Assembly (NCBI GenBank): GCA_051747965.1
Contig: JBNJGS010000003.1
Span: 1 to 64,000, forward strand
Reading direction: 5' to 3'
DNA length: 64,000 bases
From: JAQIBY01 sp051747965
Lineage (GTDB): Bacteria; Bacteroidota; Bacteroidia; Bacteroidales; ML635J-15
Both the position numbers and the translations under genes were made by a program. Positions 1 to 7,806 of the stretch are shown in pieces. The notes below the pieces were generated by a model, which was given only the letters and a program-made list of their open reading frames with translations, ran no database searches and had not been told where the DNA came from. Position 1 is the first letter of the stretch, and each line of letters starts with the position of its first letter.

Positions 1-285
1 ACAAAACAATCACTAAACGGAGATGCTTCATATTCATGATTTTTGACAAATTTACATAAAAATAAACGCACAGCATCCAATTTGATTGTTGGTTATTAAG
101 GGTTGGGTGTTGATTTATTTTTTAAGCCGACCAAAACCGAAGAATCAGACCATCAGCACATCCGTAACAGGTTTACAGTCCGGCAGTCTGGTAAATGACA
201 TCATCGAAAACATCGAATCAGGCCTGAACGCTTTCATGGAAATCAGAAAAGTTTTGAACCAGGCTGGCAAAAAATCCTTAATTTT
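1..285. other. Left-edge stretch without a convincing gene
   Basis: A short open frame at 86-304 on the plus strand opens with TTG and would encode 72 residues that I do not recognise. Its last codons run into the repeated TGTTAC elements of the next promoter. It has no signal peptide, no clear start region and no family motif, so it may be a decayed gene tail or chance. I see no RNA gene here. Confidence 0.3.
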
Positions 286-295
286 TGTTACAAAC

Positions 296-330
296 TGTTA
301 CTAACATTTTGTTACTAACAATATGTTACT
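296..330 (+). promoter_or_regulatory. Tandem TGTTACTAACA palindromes (candidate operator)
   Basis: TGTTACTAACA, a TGTTA/TAACA dyad around one central base, occurs at 296-306 and again at 310-320. A third half-copy TGTTACT starts at 324, so the three copies are spaced exactly 14 bp. A further TGTTAC lies at 286-291. The second palindrome sits between the -33 and -7 boxes of the ATPase gene promoter, where a bound repressor would block RNA polymerase. The operator role is inferred. Confidence 0.45.
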
Positions 331-338
331 TATATTTG
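308..338 (+). promoter_or_regulatory. Bacteroidota-type promoter of the AAA ATPase gene
   Basis: TTTG at 308-311 and TATATTTG at 331-338 are separated by 19 bp, an exact fit to the -33 TTTG / -7 TAnnTTTG pattern. The ATG follows 21 bp after the -7 box. Confidence 0.65.
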
Positions 339-359
339 CTGTAATTAGAACAAGAAATC

Positions 360-1496
360 ATGGCAAAAAAAAGGCAAAATCCGTTCATCACCGTTGGTTA
401 CAAAGGGCCTGAATACTTTTGTGACAGGGAAGAAGAAACAAAAAGAATCATTGATAACGCCAAAAACGGCAATCATACCAGCCTTATTTCAATAAGAAGA
501 ATAGGTAAAACCGGACTGATTCATCATGTTTTGGAAAAAATGGATAAAGATTGGAGTGTCATCTATGTAGATATTGAGGATACTGAAAACATGAATCAGT
601 TTTTCAACAAAATTATATCCTCAGCCATACAAGCCATACCTGAAAAAACACATCCCGGAAAAAAACTATGGAAATTCATAAAATCCTTGAGAGCAATCCT
701 GAAGTTTGACCCTTTAACAGGCAATCCAAGTGTTAGCATTGACCTAAAGGAAGATGACACAAAAATCAACATAGAGTCACTTTTCAGGATACTTGATGAG
801 CTTAACTCAAATGTACTCATTGCCATTGATGAATTTCAGGAAATCCTTAAATACCCCGAAAAAAACACAGATTCCTGGTTAAGAAGTAAAATTCAGACAT
901 TAAAGAATGTGTATTTTATTTTTTCAGGAAGCAGGCAACACCTGATGCAGGATATGTTTACAACGCCTAAAAACCCCTTTTTCCGAAGCACACAACTCCT
1001 GGTTCTAAAAAAACTTGATGTAGATGTTTATAGCGATTTTGTTATCAGGATGTTTGAAAAACATAATAAAACAATCGAAAAAGAAACAGCTACAGACATC
1101 ATCAAATGGGCAAAAGTGCACACATTTTATGTGCAACAGCTGTTAAATCGGGTTTTTTCTGCAAGCACAAAAATGATCAGTGATGATTTATGGAAAAAAC
1201 AGGCATATATTCTTCTTAAAGAACAAGAACAAATTTTCTTTTCCTACCGCAATCTATTAACAAAAAGCCAATGGGAATTATTGAAGGCAATTGCACTTGA
1301 AGGCCAGGTATTCAATATTACAGCAGGAGATTTTCTTAAAAAACATGATTTAAGCTCATCATCAGGTGTAATCAGAGCCCTGAATTCATTGTTGAAATCA
1401 GAATTAATTTACAGCAATTTTGATGAAAATGGTAAAAAATTCTACGCCGTTTATGATGTCTTTTTTCAGCAGTGGGTGACTGAGAAGGCAGGCTAA
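360..1496 (+). CDS. Archaeal-type AAA ATPase with C-terminal winged-helix region
   Basis: 378 residues. The P-loop is the RRxGKT variant (SIRRIGKTGLI, about residues 44-54) typical of the archaeal ATPase family (PF01637-like) that is common as accessory genes in Bacteroidota. The Walker B strand reads VLIAIDEFQEI (about 153-163) and is followed by a sensor strand ending FSGSR. The last ~100 residues look helical and winged-helix-like. No signal peptide, so cytoplasmic. The start codon lies 21 bp after a good -7 box. The gene stands alone: the next gene is on the other strand. It is richer in A than its neighbours, consistent with mobility. Members of this family are mostly of unknown function, so the substrate is unknown; DNA- or partner-protein remodelling is only a guess. 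Confidence 0.8.
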   Translation: MAKKRQNPFITVGYKGPEYFCDREEETKRIIDNAKNGNHTSLISIRRIGKTGLIHHVLEKMDKDWSVIYVDIEDTENMNQFFNKIISSAIQAIPEKTHPGKKLWKFIKSLRAILKFDPLTGNPSVSIDLKEDDTKINIESLFRILDELNSNVLIAIDEFQEILKYPEKNTDSWLRSKIQTLKNVYFIFSGSRQHLMQDMFTTPKNPFFRSTQLLVLKKLDVDVYSDFVIRMFEKHNKTIEKETATDIIKWAKVHTFYVQQLLNRVFSASTKMISDDLWKKQAYILLKEQEQIFFSYRNLLTKSQWELLKAIALEGQVFNITAGDFLKKHDLSSSSGVIRALNSLLKSELIYSNFDENGKKFYAVYDVFFQQWVTEKAG

Positions 1497-1583
1497 ACTA
1501 TAGTTTGTCTATAATGTCCAATCTCATCGTTGGATTAAAAATCCCAAATCCTCATGTGCATTAACAAACACTAAACCAAGCCC

Positions 1584-2570
1584 TTACCACGCAAACTCCA
1601 GGTACTTTTCCTTTTGTGGGTATTGCAGGCGTGGTTGTTCGGGATTGATGGGGTTGCCATTGAGTACCTTTTCAAAATACATGAGGTATTTGTCCGTCAT
1701 GCGGGATGCATTGTACGTGTCGCGGGCGTATTCGTGGCAGCGGCGGGCATTGTATTCGCCGGCAGATGCGGCGGCCCTGCTTAGCGTATCCAGGGATGCG
1801 GACAAAGCGCCAAACTCCTCTCCCACCAACTCAGGCAACGCCCCGTAAGGCGTGGCAAACACCGGGCATCCGTAGTACAGGCTTTCAATTACCGCCAGCC
1901 CCATGGGTTCATGCCACAAGACCGGAAAAAGCAGTGCCTCAGAGCGGTTCATCACGTGGGCTTTTTCTTTATCACCCACCATGCCGTGAAAGTGCACTCG
2001 TGGATCCAGGGTAAAGCGCATGCCCATTTTGAAATTAAAGCGGTAGCCACCAAGCACCTCAAGTGTGGTTTTGTTACGGCGGGCAATGGCCATGGCGGCT
2101 TTCAGGTTTTTTACTTTCCAGGCGGCTTTTCCCAGAAAATGGTAGCCTTTACGTCTGAGTGAGAAATCCGGCGCCGGGTAATTATCCCAGTCCATACCGT
2201 TGTACACAAAGGCATCAGAGCCGAAGCGTGAAGCATGATTTTTGGAAACAAACACGCTGTTTTTGGGAAAAACTTCTTCCGGATTGTTGGAATTGCCATG
2301 TATGGCTGCCAGGCAAGGTTTTTCTATCTCTTCTTTTGGGTTGTAGTGGATATTTACGATGTCAGCAGAGGCCGGAATCTGGGCATTGAGACTACGTGAT
2401 TTATCCAGGGGCAGTACATCTGCAAAGGGGCATTCAGAGCCTGGAGCCACCAGGTATGTCACCTTGTGTCCGCGCTTGTGCAATTCGTTGCCCAGGTACC
2501 AGATATCGCGCCCGGTACCGCCGTAGGTTTTCACCGGAATCACCGCTTCGTAAACAATCACAACATGCAT
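1584..2570 (-). CDS. Glycosyltransferase family 4 (GT-B fold)
   Basis: 328 residues from the ATG at 2568-2570. This start opens directly with the first beta strand of a GT-B Rossmann fold (MHVVIVYEAVIPVKTYGGTG), whereas the longer frame to 2903 would read through a GC-rich inverted repeat. The C-terminal half carries the family 4 donor-site signature HEPMGLAVIES (E-x7-E), followed by a GCPVFATPYGALPELV segment typical of retaining GT4 enzymes. It is predicted cytoplasmic and would transfer a nucleotide-activated sugar to an unknown acceptor. No glycan cluster surrounds it. The gene is clearly richer in GC than the AT-rich ATPase gene beside it, which suggests separate, perhaps recent, acquisition. 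Confidence 0.85.
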   Translation of the reverse strand: MHVVIVYEAVIPVKTYGGTGRDIWYLGNELHKRGHKVTYLVAPGSECPFADVLPLDKSRSLNAQIPASADIVNIHYNPKEEIEKPCLAAIHGNSNNPEEVFPKNSVFVSKNHASRFGSDAFVYNGMDWDNYPAPDFSLRRKGYHFLGKAAWKVKNLKAAMAIARRNKTTLEVLGGYRFNFKMGMRFTLDPRVHFHGMVGDKEKAHVMNRSEALLFPVLWHEPMGLAVIESLYYGCPVFATPYGALPELVGEEFGALSASLDTLSRAAASAGEYNARRCHEYARDTYNASRMTDKYLMYFEKVLNGNPINPEQPRLQYPQKEKYLEFAW

Positions 2571-2980
2571 AAGATCACTTTTGTGCGAAGATAATGGTTT
2601 TTTTGCGGATTTGTTTTGATTTCCATTTTCGGGAAAAGCTTTCACCATCAGGAAATTTCTCATGGAGAGGTGAAATTTGCGCAAAGGCGCAGGCTGATAG
2701 CTTGCCGCCGGCTTGCTGCTTTTACTGTACACCTGCAGGAGCGACCAGCGCTCTGCCTGCCGCGCGTGGAATTGCAGCAAAAGCAAGACAGGGAAGCTCC
2801 CTGCAGGTGATAACAGTAAACAGCAAAGCCGGCGGCAACTAAAGGCCGCAGACTGTTCCGCCGCAGGATAGCCATCAGCGCAGGGAAAGGCGGATGCGCC
2901 CAAAGTCTTATCCCTATTTCAAACATACATTATATAGCCTTGTGCCAGCCTGACATCATGAAAAAATCGGGTGAATCGCT
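2571..2980. other. Intergenic region between divergent GT4 and fabG genes
   Basis: This stretch separates two divergently transcribed genes. Its central third is GC-rich and consists of the inverted repeat at 2704-2836; the outer parts are AT-rich. Frames that cross it in several registers have biased composition only and no recognisable protein motif, so I call no gene. Confidence 0.5.
2704..2836. repeat. Long imperfect inverted repeat
   Basis: The arm at 2704-2742 begins GCCGCCGGCTTGCTG and ends ACCTGCAGGAGC. It is matched, with small indels, by the reverse complement of 2796-2836, which begins GCTCCCTGCAGGTG and ends AAAGCCGGCGGC. About 39-41 bp pair around a ~53 bp GC-rich centre. Weaker complementarity continues outside the arms (GCGC..CTGAT near 2686-2698 against ATCAGCGC near 2874-2881). 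It could be a MITE-like palindromic element, an RNA hairpin or a long terminator. It has no terminal target-site duplication that I can confirm. Confidence 0.6.
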
Positions 2981-3009
2981 TTTCAAATGACGGATAAGCC
3001 TTATCTTTA
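2981..3009 (+). promoter_or_regulatory. Possible fabG promoter
   Basis: TTTC at 2981-2984 and TATCTTTA at 3002-3009 are separated by 17 bp. Each box has one mismatch to the TTTG / TAnnTTTG pattern. The ATG at 3038 lies 28 bp downstream. Confidence 0.3.
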
Positions 3010-3037
3010 CCATCCAAAATGTTTAAAAAAGATAATT

Positions 3038-3787
3038 ATGGCAGAATTACTAAAAGGAAAAGTTGCTCTGGTTACCGGAGCTGCCCGCGGAATTGGTAAA
3101 GCAATTGCGTTGCGATATGCACAGGAGGGTGCTGACGTGGCATTCACTGATATTAAGGACGATGAAAATCTGAGAAACACGGAAAAAGAATTGCAGGAAT
3201 ACGGCACCAATGTAAAGGCTTATGTCAGTGATGCAGCCAATGCAGAAGCTGCCCAGCAACTGGCAAAAGACATTGTCAGTGATTTTGGCAAGCTGGATAT
3301 TCTGGTGAACAATGCCGGCATCACACGTGACAATTTGCTGATGCGCATGACGGAAGAACACTGGGATATGGTAATGAATATCAACCTGAAATCCGTTTTT
3401 AACATGACCAAAGCTTTCATGCGCCAGATGATGAAACAGCGGAGTGGCTCTATCATCAACCTGAGCTCAGTGGTAGGTGTTAGCGGCAATGCCGGACAGG
3501 CCAATTACGCTGCATCCAAAGCCGGAATCATCGGCTTCACCAAATCCGTAGCACAGGAACTGGGCAGCCGCAACATCCGGTCAAACGCCATTGCTCCGGG
3601 CTTTATTGAAACCGAAATGACCGCAGGATTACCGGAGGATGTCAAAAAAGGATGGGCAGAACAGATTCCTCTAAAGCGCGCAGGAAAACCCGAAGAAGTA
3701 GCTGATGTAGCAGTATTTCTGGGTTCAGATATGTCATCCTTTGTCTCCGGACAAACACTGCATGTATGTGGCGCTATGACAACATAA
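3038..3787 (+). CDS. fabG: 3-oxoacyl-[acyl-carrier-protein] reductase
   Basis: 249 residues. It is a short-chain dehydrogenase that reduces 3-oxoacyl-ACP with NADPH in fatty-acid elongation, in the cytoplasm. The cofactor motif TGAARGIG lies near the N-terminus, then NNAG, and the catalytic Ser-Tyr-Lys set appears in INLSSVVG and YAASKAG. The C-terminal GxxLHVxGG-type segment reads GQTLHVCGAMTT. The ATG at 3038 gives the normal FabG length; an upstream in-frame ATG at 2987 would add 17 residues that overlap the promoter region. A short dyad (GCTGTT 3798-3803, AACAGC 3814-3819) after the stop lacks a T tract. No other fatty-acid genes are adjacent. The length and the final motif favour FabG over other SDR enzymes. 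Confidence 0.9.
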   Translation: MAELLKGKVALVTGAARGIGKAIALRYAQEGADVAFTDIKDDENLRNTEKELQEYGTNVKAYVSDAANAEAAQQLAKDIVSDFGKLDILVNNAGITRDNLLMRMTEEHWDMVMNINLKSVFNMTKAFMRQMMKQRSGSIINLSSVVGVSGNAGQANYAASKAGIIGFTKSVAQELGSRNIRSNAIAPGFIETEMTAGLPEDVKKGWAEQIPLKRAGKPEEVADVAVFLGSDMSSFVSGQTLHVCGAMTT

Positions 3788-3840
3788 TGAAACCGAAGCT
3801 GTTTTCGTTAGTTAACAGCACACATTAAAACCGAGCTATT

Positions 3841-5925
3841 TTGAACATCAACTTTGTATACTCAGCCTGGTGGCTGCTGCCCGGAATACTGGCAGCAGGC
3901 GGGCTGAGTTATTTTCTGTACCACAAAGACAAACAACTGAGGGATGCTCCCCTTTGGGGTATTCGTGGGTTGGCCGGACTGAGGTTTTTGTTTCTCAGCG
4001 GACTGATATTTTTACTTCCGGGCCCTTCCCTGAACATCAAAAAAACGGAAAAAGAGGCACCTGTTTTCATTATTGCCCAGGATAACTCTTCATCAGTTTT
4101 GCTGAATGCAGATTCAGCCTGGTACAAAAATGACTACCCCACTGCCCTGAGAGATTTAAAATCTGCCCTGGAAGAAAATTTTGATCTGCATTATCTACAG
4201 TTTGGTGACAGTGTCAGCGAGAAGTCTGATCCTGACTTTACCGATGGGCTAAGCAATTTTTCAGATTTACATTTTTCACTTGAGGCCGGATATGCAGGAC
4301 GCCATGTTGCCGGCATGCTTCTTGCCACCGACGGCCTGTACAACGAAGGCAGGCAGCCACTGCCTCTTTTTGGTGATTTCAGATTCCCTGTATTCACTCT
4401 TGCGTTGAGCGATACTTCGCAGAAGCGGGATGCATTAATCCACGACTTGAAATACAATCGTCTGGCATTTCTCAACAACAGATTTCCTCTCAGGATTTAT
4501 TATCGGGCCAACAAGATGGATGATGAGGAACTGACAATCAAATTAATTCAGGAAGGTGAAGTTTTGCTAAGCAAAGAAGTATCTGTATCGGGTGACAAAC
4601 ATACAGCATATACAGATATCAAAATTGAAGCCAAAGAAGCAGGCCTACAAACCTATGAGGTTGTTATTGAGCCTGTTGAAGGAGAAATCAGTCTGGAAAA
4701 CAATCGCCAGCTGATATCGGTCAATGTCATAGACAATCAGCAGGAGATTTTGATTCTGGCTTCCGCACCTCACCCTGATATTGCAGCTATGAATCGTGCT
4801 CTGGAGCAAAACAAGAATTTCTCAGTCAGCACTGTCATGCTTGATGGGCTCCCTGTCAGCCTGGAAGAAACCGACCTCATTGTTTACCATCAGGTTCCGG
4901 CAAAGCGTAAGGCTGCATCCGCGGTGATAAGCCAGGCAGATAAGCGCGGCATCCCCGGCTTGTATATTCTTGGACCTCAGTCAGATTTACAGGCATTCAA
5001 CAGCCTTGCTCACAACCTTCGGGTTGACATAAAAGGGGAAAGCATGGACAACGCACAACCGGAAGCCGTAAAGGATTTCAACAGGTTCCGTCTTTCAGCA
5101 GATTTTCTGGATTTATCAGACAGAATGCCACCTTTACATGTACCCTTTGCTGACTACAGATTTTCGGGTGATTACGACATGATTTTCACGCAGCGCATCA
5201 ATGGAGTAGAAACAGGAAAACCACTGATTGCCCTTTCCGGTGAAGAGCAGCGTAAACTTGCCTACATCACAGGCACAGGTTTTTGGCGCTGGCGGATGAC
5301 AGAATACATACAAAACGGCACGCATGATGGATTTGACGATCTCTTCAATAATCTGACCCAATATCTTATCACCAAAAGTACGGGCAAGCAATTTGCTGTA
5401 CAGGCTGAACAGATTATCGCTGAAAACAAATCTGTGGTCTTCGAGGCAGAATTGTACAATCAGGCATATGAGCTTATCAACGAACCTGATGTTAAGCTAT
5501 TCCTGAGTGACAGCACGGAAGAAACAAGAGAATTCAATTTCAATCGCAGTCTGAATGCCTATCGCCTGAGTCTGGGAAGCTTGCCGGCCGGTGAATATAC
5601 GTGGAAGGCCGAGGTAAATTACGAGAATAATCTCTACTCAGAGGAAGGCAATTTCATTGTAGAGCCGGTTTCTATGGAAGGTCTGCAAACACAGGCTAAT
5701 CACCGCATGTTAAAAATGATCAGTGAAGCTACCAATGCTGAGATGTTTTATCCTGATGAAATGCCGGATATTCCAGAGAATCTAAAATCACGGGACATGG
5801 CAAAGCCACGCATCACTTCTGGCATCAGTCAATCTGTACTGCTCAATCTGAAATGGATATTTTTCCTTTTGCTTGGTCTGATTTCCATTGAATGGTTTTT
5901 CAGAAAATTCTGGGGCGGATACTGA
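3841..5925 (+). CDS. Membrane-anchored VWA-domain protein
   Basis: 694 residues starting at TTG; there is no ATG in the N-terminal part. Two hydrophobic segments occupy about residues 7-26 and 46-62. A von Willebrand A-type domain follows, with the metal site DNSSS (DxSxS, about residue 81) and ATDG near 163. A middle region resembles the glutamine-amidotransferase-like domain found in Bacteroidota VWA proteins (LASAPHPDIAAMNRAL). A single C-terminal membrane helix (about 667-686) is followed by a short basic tail, so most of the protein should lie in the periplasm. This overall plan resembles Bat-type and related VWA membrane proteins of unknown role. It follows fabG by 53 bp on the same strand and may be cotranscribed. 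No MoxR ATPase or other Bat gene is adjacent. Confidence 0.75.
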   Translation: MNINFVYSAWWLLPGILAAGGLSYFLYHKDKQLRDAPLWGIRGLAGLRFLFLSGLIFLLPGPSLNIKKTEKEAPVFIIAQDNSSSVLLNADSAWYKNDYPTALRDLKSALEENFDLHYLQFGDSVSEKSDPDFTDGLSNFSDLHFSLEAGYAGRHVAGMLLATDGLYNEGRQPLPLFGDFRFPVFTLALSDTSQKRDALIHDLKYNRLAFLNNRFPLRIYYRANKMDDEELTIKLIQEGEVLLSKEVSVSGDKHTAYTDIKIEAKEAGLQTYEVVIEPVEGEISLENNRQLISVNVIDNQQEILILASAPHPDIAAMNRALEQNKNFSVSTVMLDGLPVSLEETDLIVYHQVPAKRKAASAVISQADKRGIPGLYILGPQSDLQAFNSLAHNLRVDIKGESMDNAQPEAVKDFNRFRLSADFLDLSDRMPPLHVPFADYRFSGDYDMIFTQRINGVETGKPLIALSGEEQRKLAYITGTGFWRWRMTEYIQNGTHDGFDDLFNNLTQYLITKSTGKQFAVQAEQIIAENKSVVFEAELYNQAYELINEPDVKLFLSDSTEETREFNFNRSLNAYRLSLGSLPAGEYTWKAEVNYENNLYSEEGNFIVEPVSMEGLQTQANHRMLKMISEATNAEMFYPDEMPDIPENLKSRDMAKPRITSGISQSVLLNLKWIFFLLLGLISIEWFFRKFWGGY

Positions 5926-6118
5926 TATTTTTTTGCATGTTGTTCTCAAAGCCCGGGACATCCGAAAGCCATTGTAACATCAATGAGCAGTAGCATATCC
6001 TGAATATTTATTATCATCCATGGCGGGAAAAACTTTTATTGTGGATTTGTGATATTTTTATCCGGAAAATTAGGATATTCATGCCTGATTATGTACTTTA
6101 GACGTCAAAACCAGAGCT

Positions 6119-7657
6119 ATGCTAGTAAAAACATACGGAGGTGCATTTCATGGCATAGATGCACATATTGTGACGATAGAGACAAATGCCACCAAGGGAT
6201 ATGATTTTCATCTTGTAGGTTTACCGGACAATGCGGTTAAAGAATCTCACCAACGGATAGTATCTGCCCTGGGAAACAATGAAATGCACTGGCCGGGCCG
6301 AAAAGTTGTGATCAATATGGCTCCTGCTGATCTCAGAAAAGAAGGATCTGCTTATGATCTTCCTTTGGCTGTCGGTGTTATGGCTGCATCGGAGCAGATG
6401 TCATCAGAGAGGATACATCGTTTTATGATCATGGGTGAATTATCTCTGGATGGAAGCATTCTGCCAATCAAGGGTGTACTTCCCCTGGCCCTGGAAGCGA
6501 AATCCGCCGGGCTGGACGGATTCATTCTTCCCCGGACCAATGCCCGTGAAGCTGCAGTGGTAGAGGGGCTGGATGTTTATGGTGTGGAACATTTGACAGA
6601 GGTTGTGGATTTTTTTGAAGACCGGATGGCTTTGGAGCCTACTACAATTGACCTTAAGAAAACATTTGCCCGGACCTCCTCTGATTATGAAGCGGATTTT
6701 TCGGACGTGCGGGGGCAGGAAAATGTAAAACGTGTCATGGAAATTGCGGCATCCGGTGGACACAATCTGATTATGATAGGTCCTCCGGGAGCAGGAAAGA
6801 CTATGCTGTCAAAACGCCTGCCATCAGTTTTGCCGCCGCTCACACTTGATGAGGCCCTGGAGACAACGAAAATTCATTCAGTAGCGGGTAAGATCGGCAA
6901 GGACACTTCCCTGATGACCCGCAGGCCGTTTCGTTCGCCCCATCATACCATTTCGGATGTTGCCCTTGTCGGAGGGGGAAATCATCCGCAACCCGGAGAA
7001 ATATCCCTGGCCCACAACGGGGTACTTTTCCTTGATGAACTTCCGGAATTCAAACGCACTGTGCTTGAGGTACTGCGGCAGCCACTGGAGGACCGTGTTG
7101 TTACCATCAGCAGGGCGAAATTTACGGTAGAATATCCGGCCAGTCTGATGCTTGTGTCAAGCATGAACCCATGCCCCTGCGGATATTATAATCATCCGAC
7201 CCGGGATTGTTCCTGTTCACCGGGCAGAATTCAAAACTATCTGTCAAAAATTTCGGGACCACTTCTTGACAGGATTGATATCCACATGGAAGTAGTACCG
7301 GTAGAGTTTGATAAATTATCTTCAGATCCGCCCGGGGAAAACAGTTCCGATATACGCAAAAGGGTGATACGTGCCCGTGAAGTACAATCAGAGCGATTTA
7401 AACAGAACAAAAACATGTTCAGCAATGCACAAATGACATCAAAAGTGATGCAAAAGTATTGCGCCGTAGACCAGGCAGCCAATTTACTTTTAAAAACTGC
7501 TATGGAGAAGCTGGATTTATCAGCCAGGGCCTATGACAGAATTTTGAAAGTTTCCCGAACGATTGCAGATATGGAAGCATCAGAATCCATCCGCAGCGAA
7601 CACATATCAGAAGCAATTCAGTACCGTAGCCTGGACAGAAGTACCTGGGGATCATAG
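6119..7657 (+). CDS. comM: YifB/ComM family Mg-chelatase-like AAA+ ATPase
   Basis: 512 residues, full length. The N-terminal ~190 residues form the Lon-protease-like/ChlI-N domain (TIETNATKGYDFHLVGLPD). The AAA+ module has Walker A GPPGAGKTM (about 222-230) and Walker B GVLFLDELPEF. A cysteine cluster PCPCGYYNHPTRDCSCSP probably binds metal. The C-terminal magnesium-chelatase domain contains LSARAYDRILKVSRTIAD. ComM in other bacteria is a hexameric helicase that drives branch migration during natural transformation; I infer the same activity here. No competence genes are adjacent, and the gene stands alone between the VWA gene and the pgk locus. Confidence 0.93.
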   Translation: MLVKTYGGAFHGIDAHIVTIETNATKGYDFHLVGLPDNAVKESHQRIVSALGNNEMHWPGRKVVINMAPADLRKEGSAYDLPLAVGVMAASEQMSSERIHRFMIMGELSLDGSILPIKGVLPLALEAKSAGLDGFILPRTNAREAAVVEGLDVYGVEHLTEVVDFFEDRMALEPTTIDLKKTFARTSSDYEADFSDVRGQENVKRVMEIAASGGHNLIMIGPPGAGKTMLSKRLPSVLPPLTLDEALETTKIHSVAGKIGKDTSLMTRRPFRSPHHTISDVALVGGGNHPQPGEISLAHNGVLFLDELPEFKRTVLEVLRQPLEDRVVTISRAKFTVEYPASLMLVSSMNPCPCGYYNHPTRDCSCSPGRIQNYLSKISGPLLDRIDIHMEVVPVEFDKLSSDPPGENSSDIRKRVIRAREVQSERFKQNKNMFSNAQMTSKVMQKYCAVDQAANLLLKTAMEKLDLSARAYDRILKVSRTIADMEASESIRSEHISEAIQYRSLDRSTWGS

Positions 7658-7806
7658 CACTAACCAGGTCGTGCAAAAAGAGGAGTTTTCTTATATCAGG
7701 CTGTTTCCGCCAAGGTAAAGATATTGATATATAATAAAATACCAAACAACATTGCTGCAATCCTTGTAAAATGTGTTAATTTTATGCCATAAAATACGGC
7801 TGCACT

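Noticed and set aside
1511..1540. Possible terminator after the AAA ATPase gene (TCCAA...TTGGA)
   Set aside because: The stem is only five base pairs and no T tract follows.
1645..2014. Antisense open frames over the GT4 gene
   Set aside because: They arise from GC-rich codon bias on the opposite strand and show no protein motif.
2571..2903. N-terminal extension of the GT4 gene to an ATG at 2903
   Set aside because: The added 111 residues are low-complexity, Cys/Arg/Ala-rich and read through the inverted repeat; the GT-B fold starts exactly at 2570.
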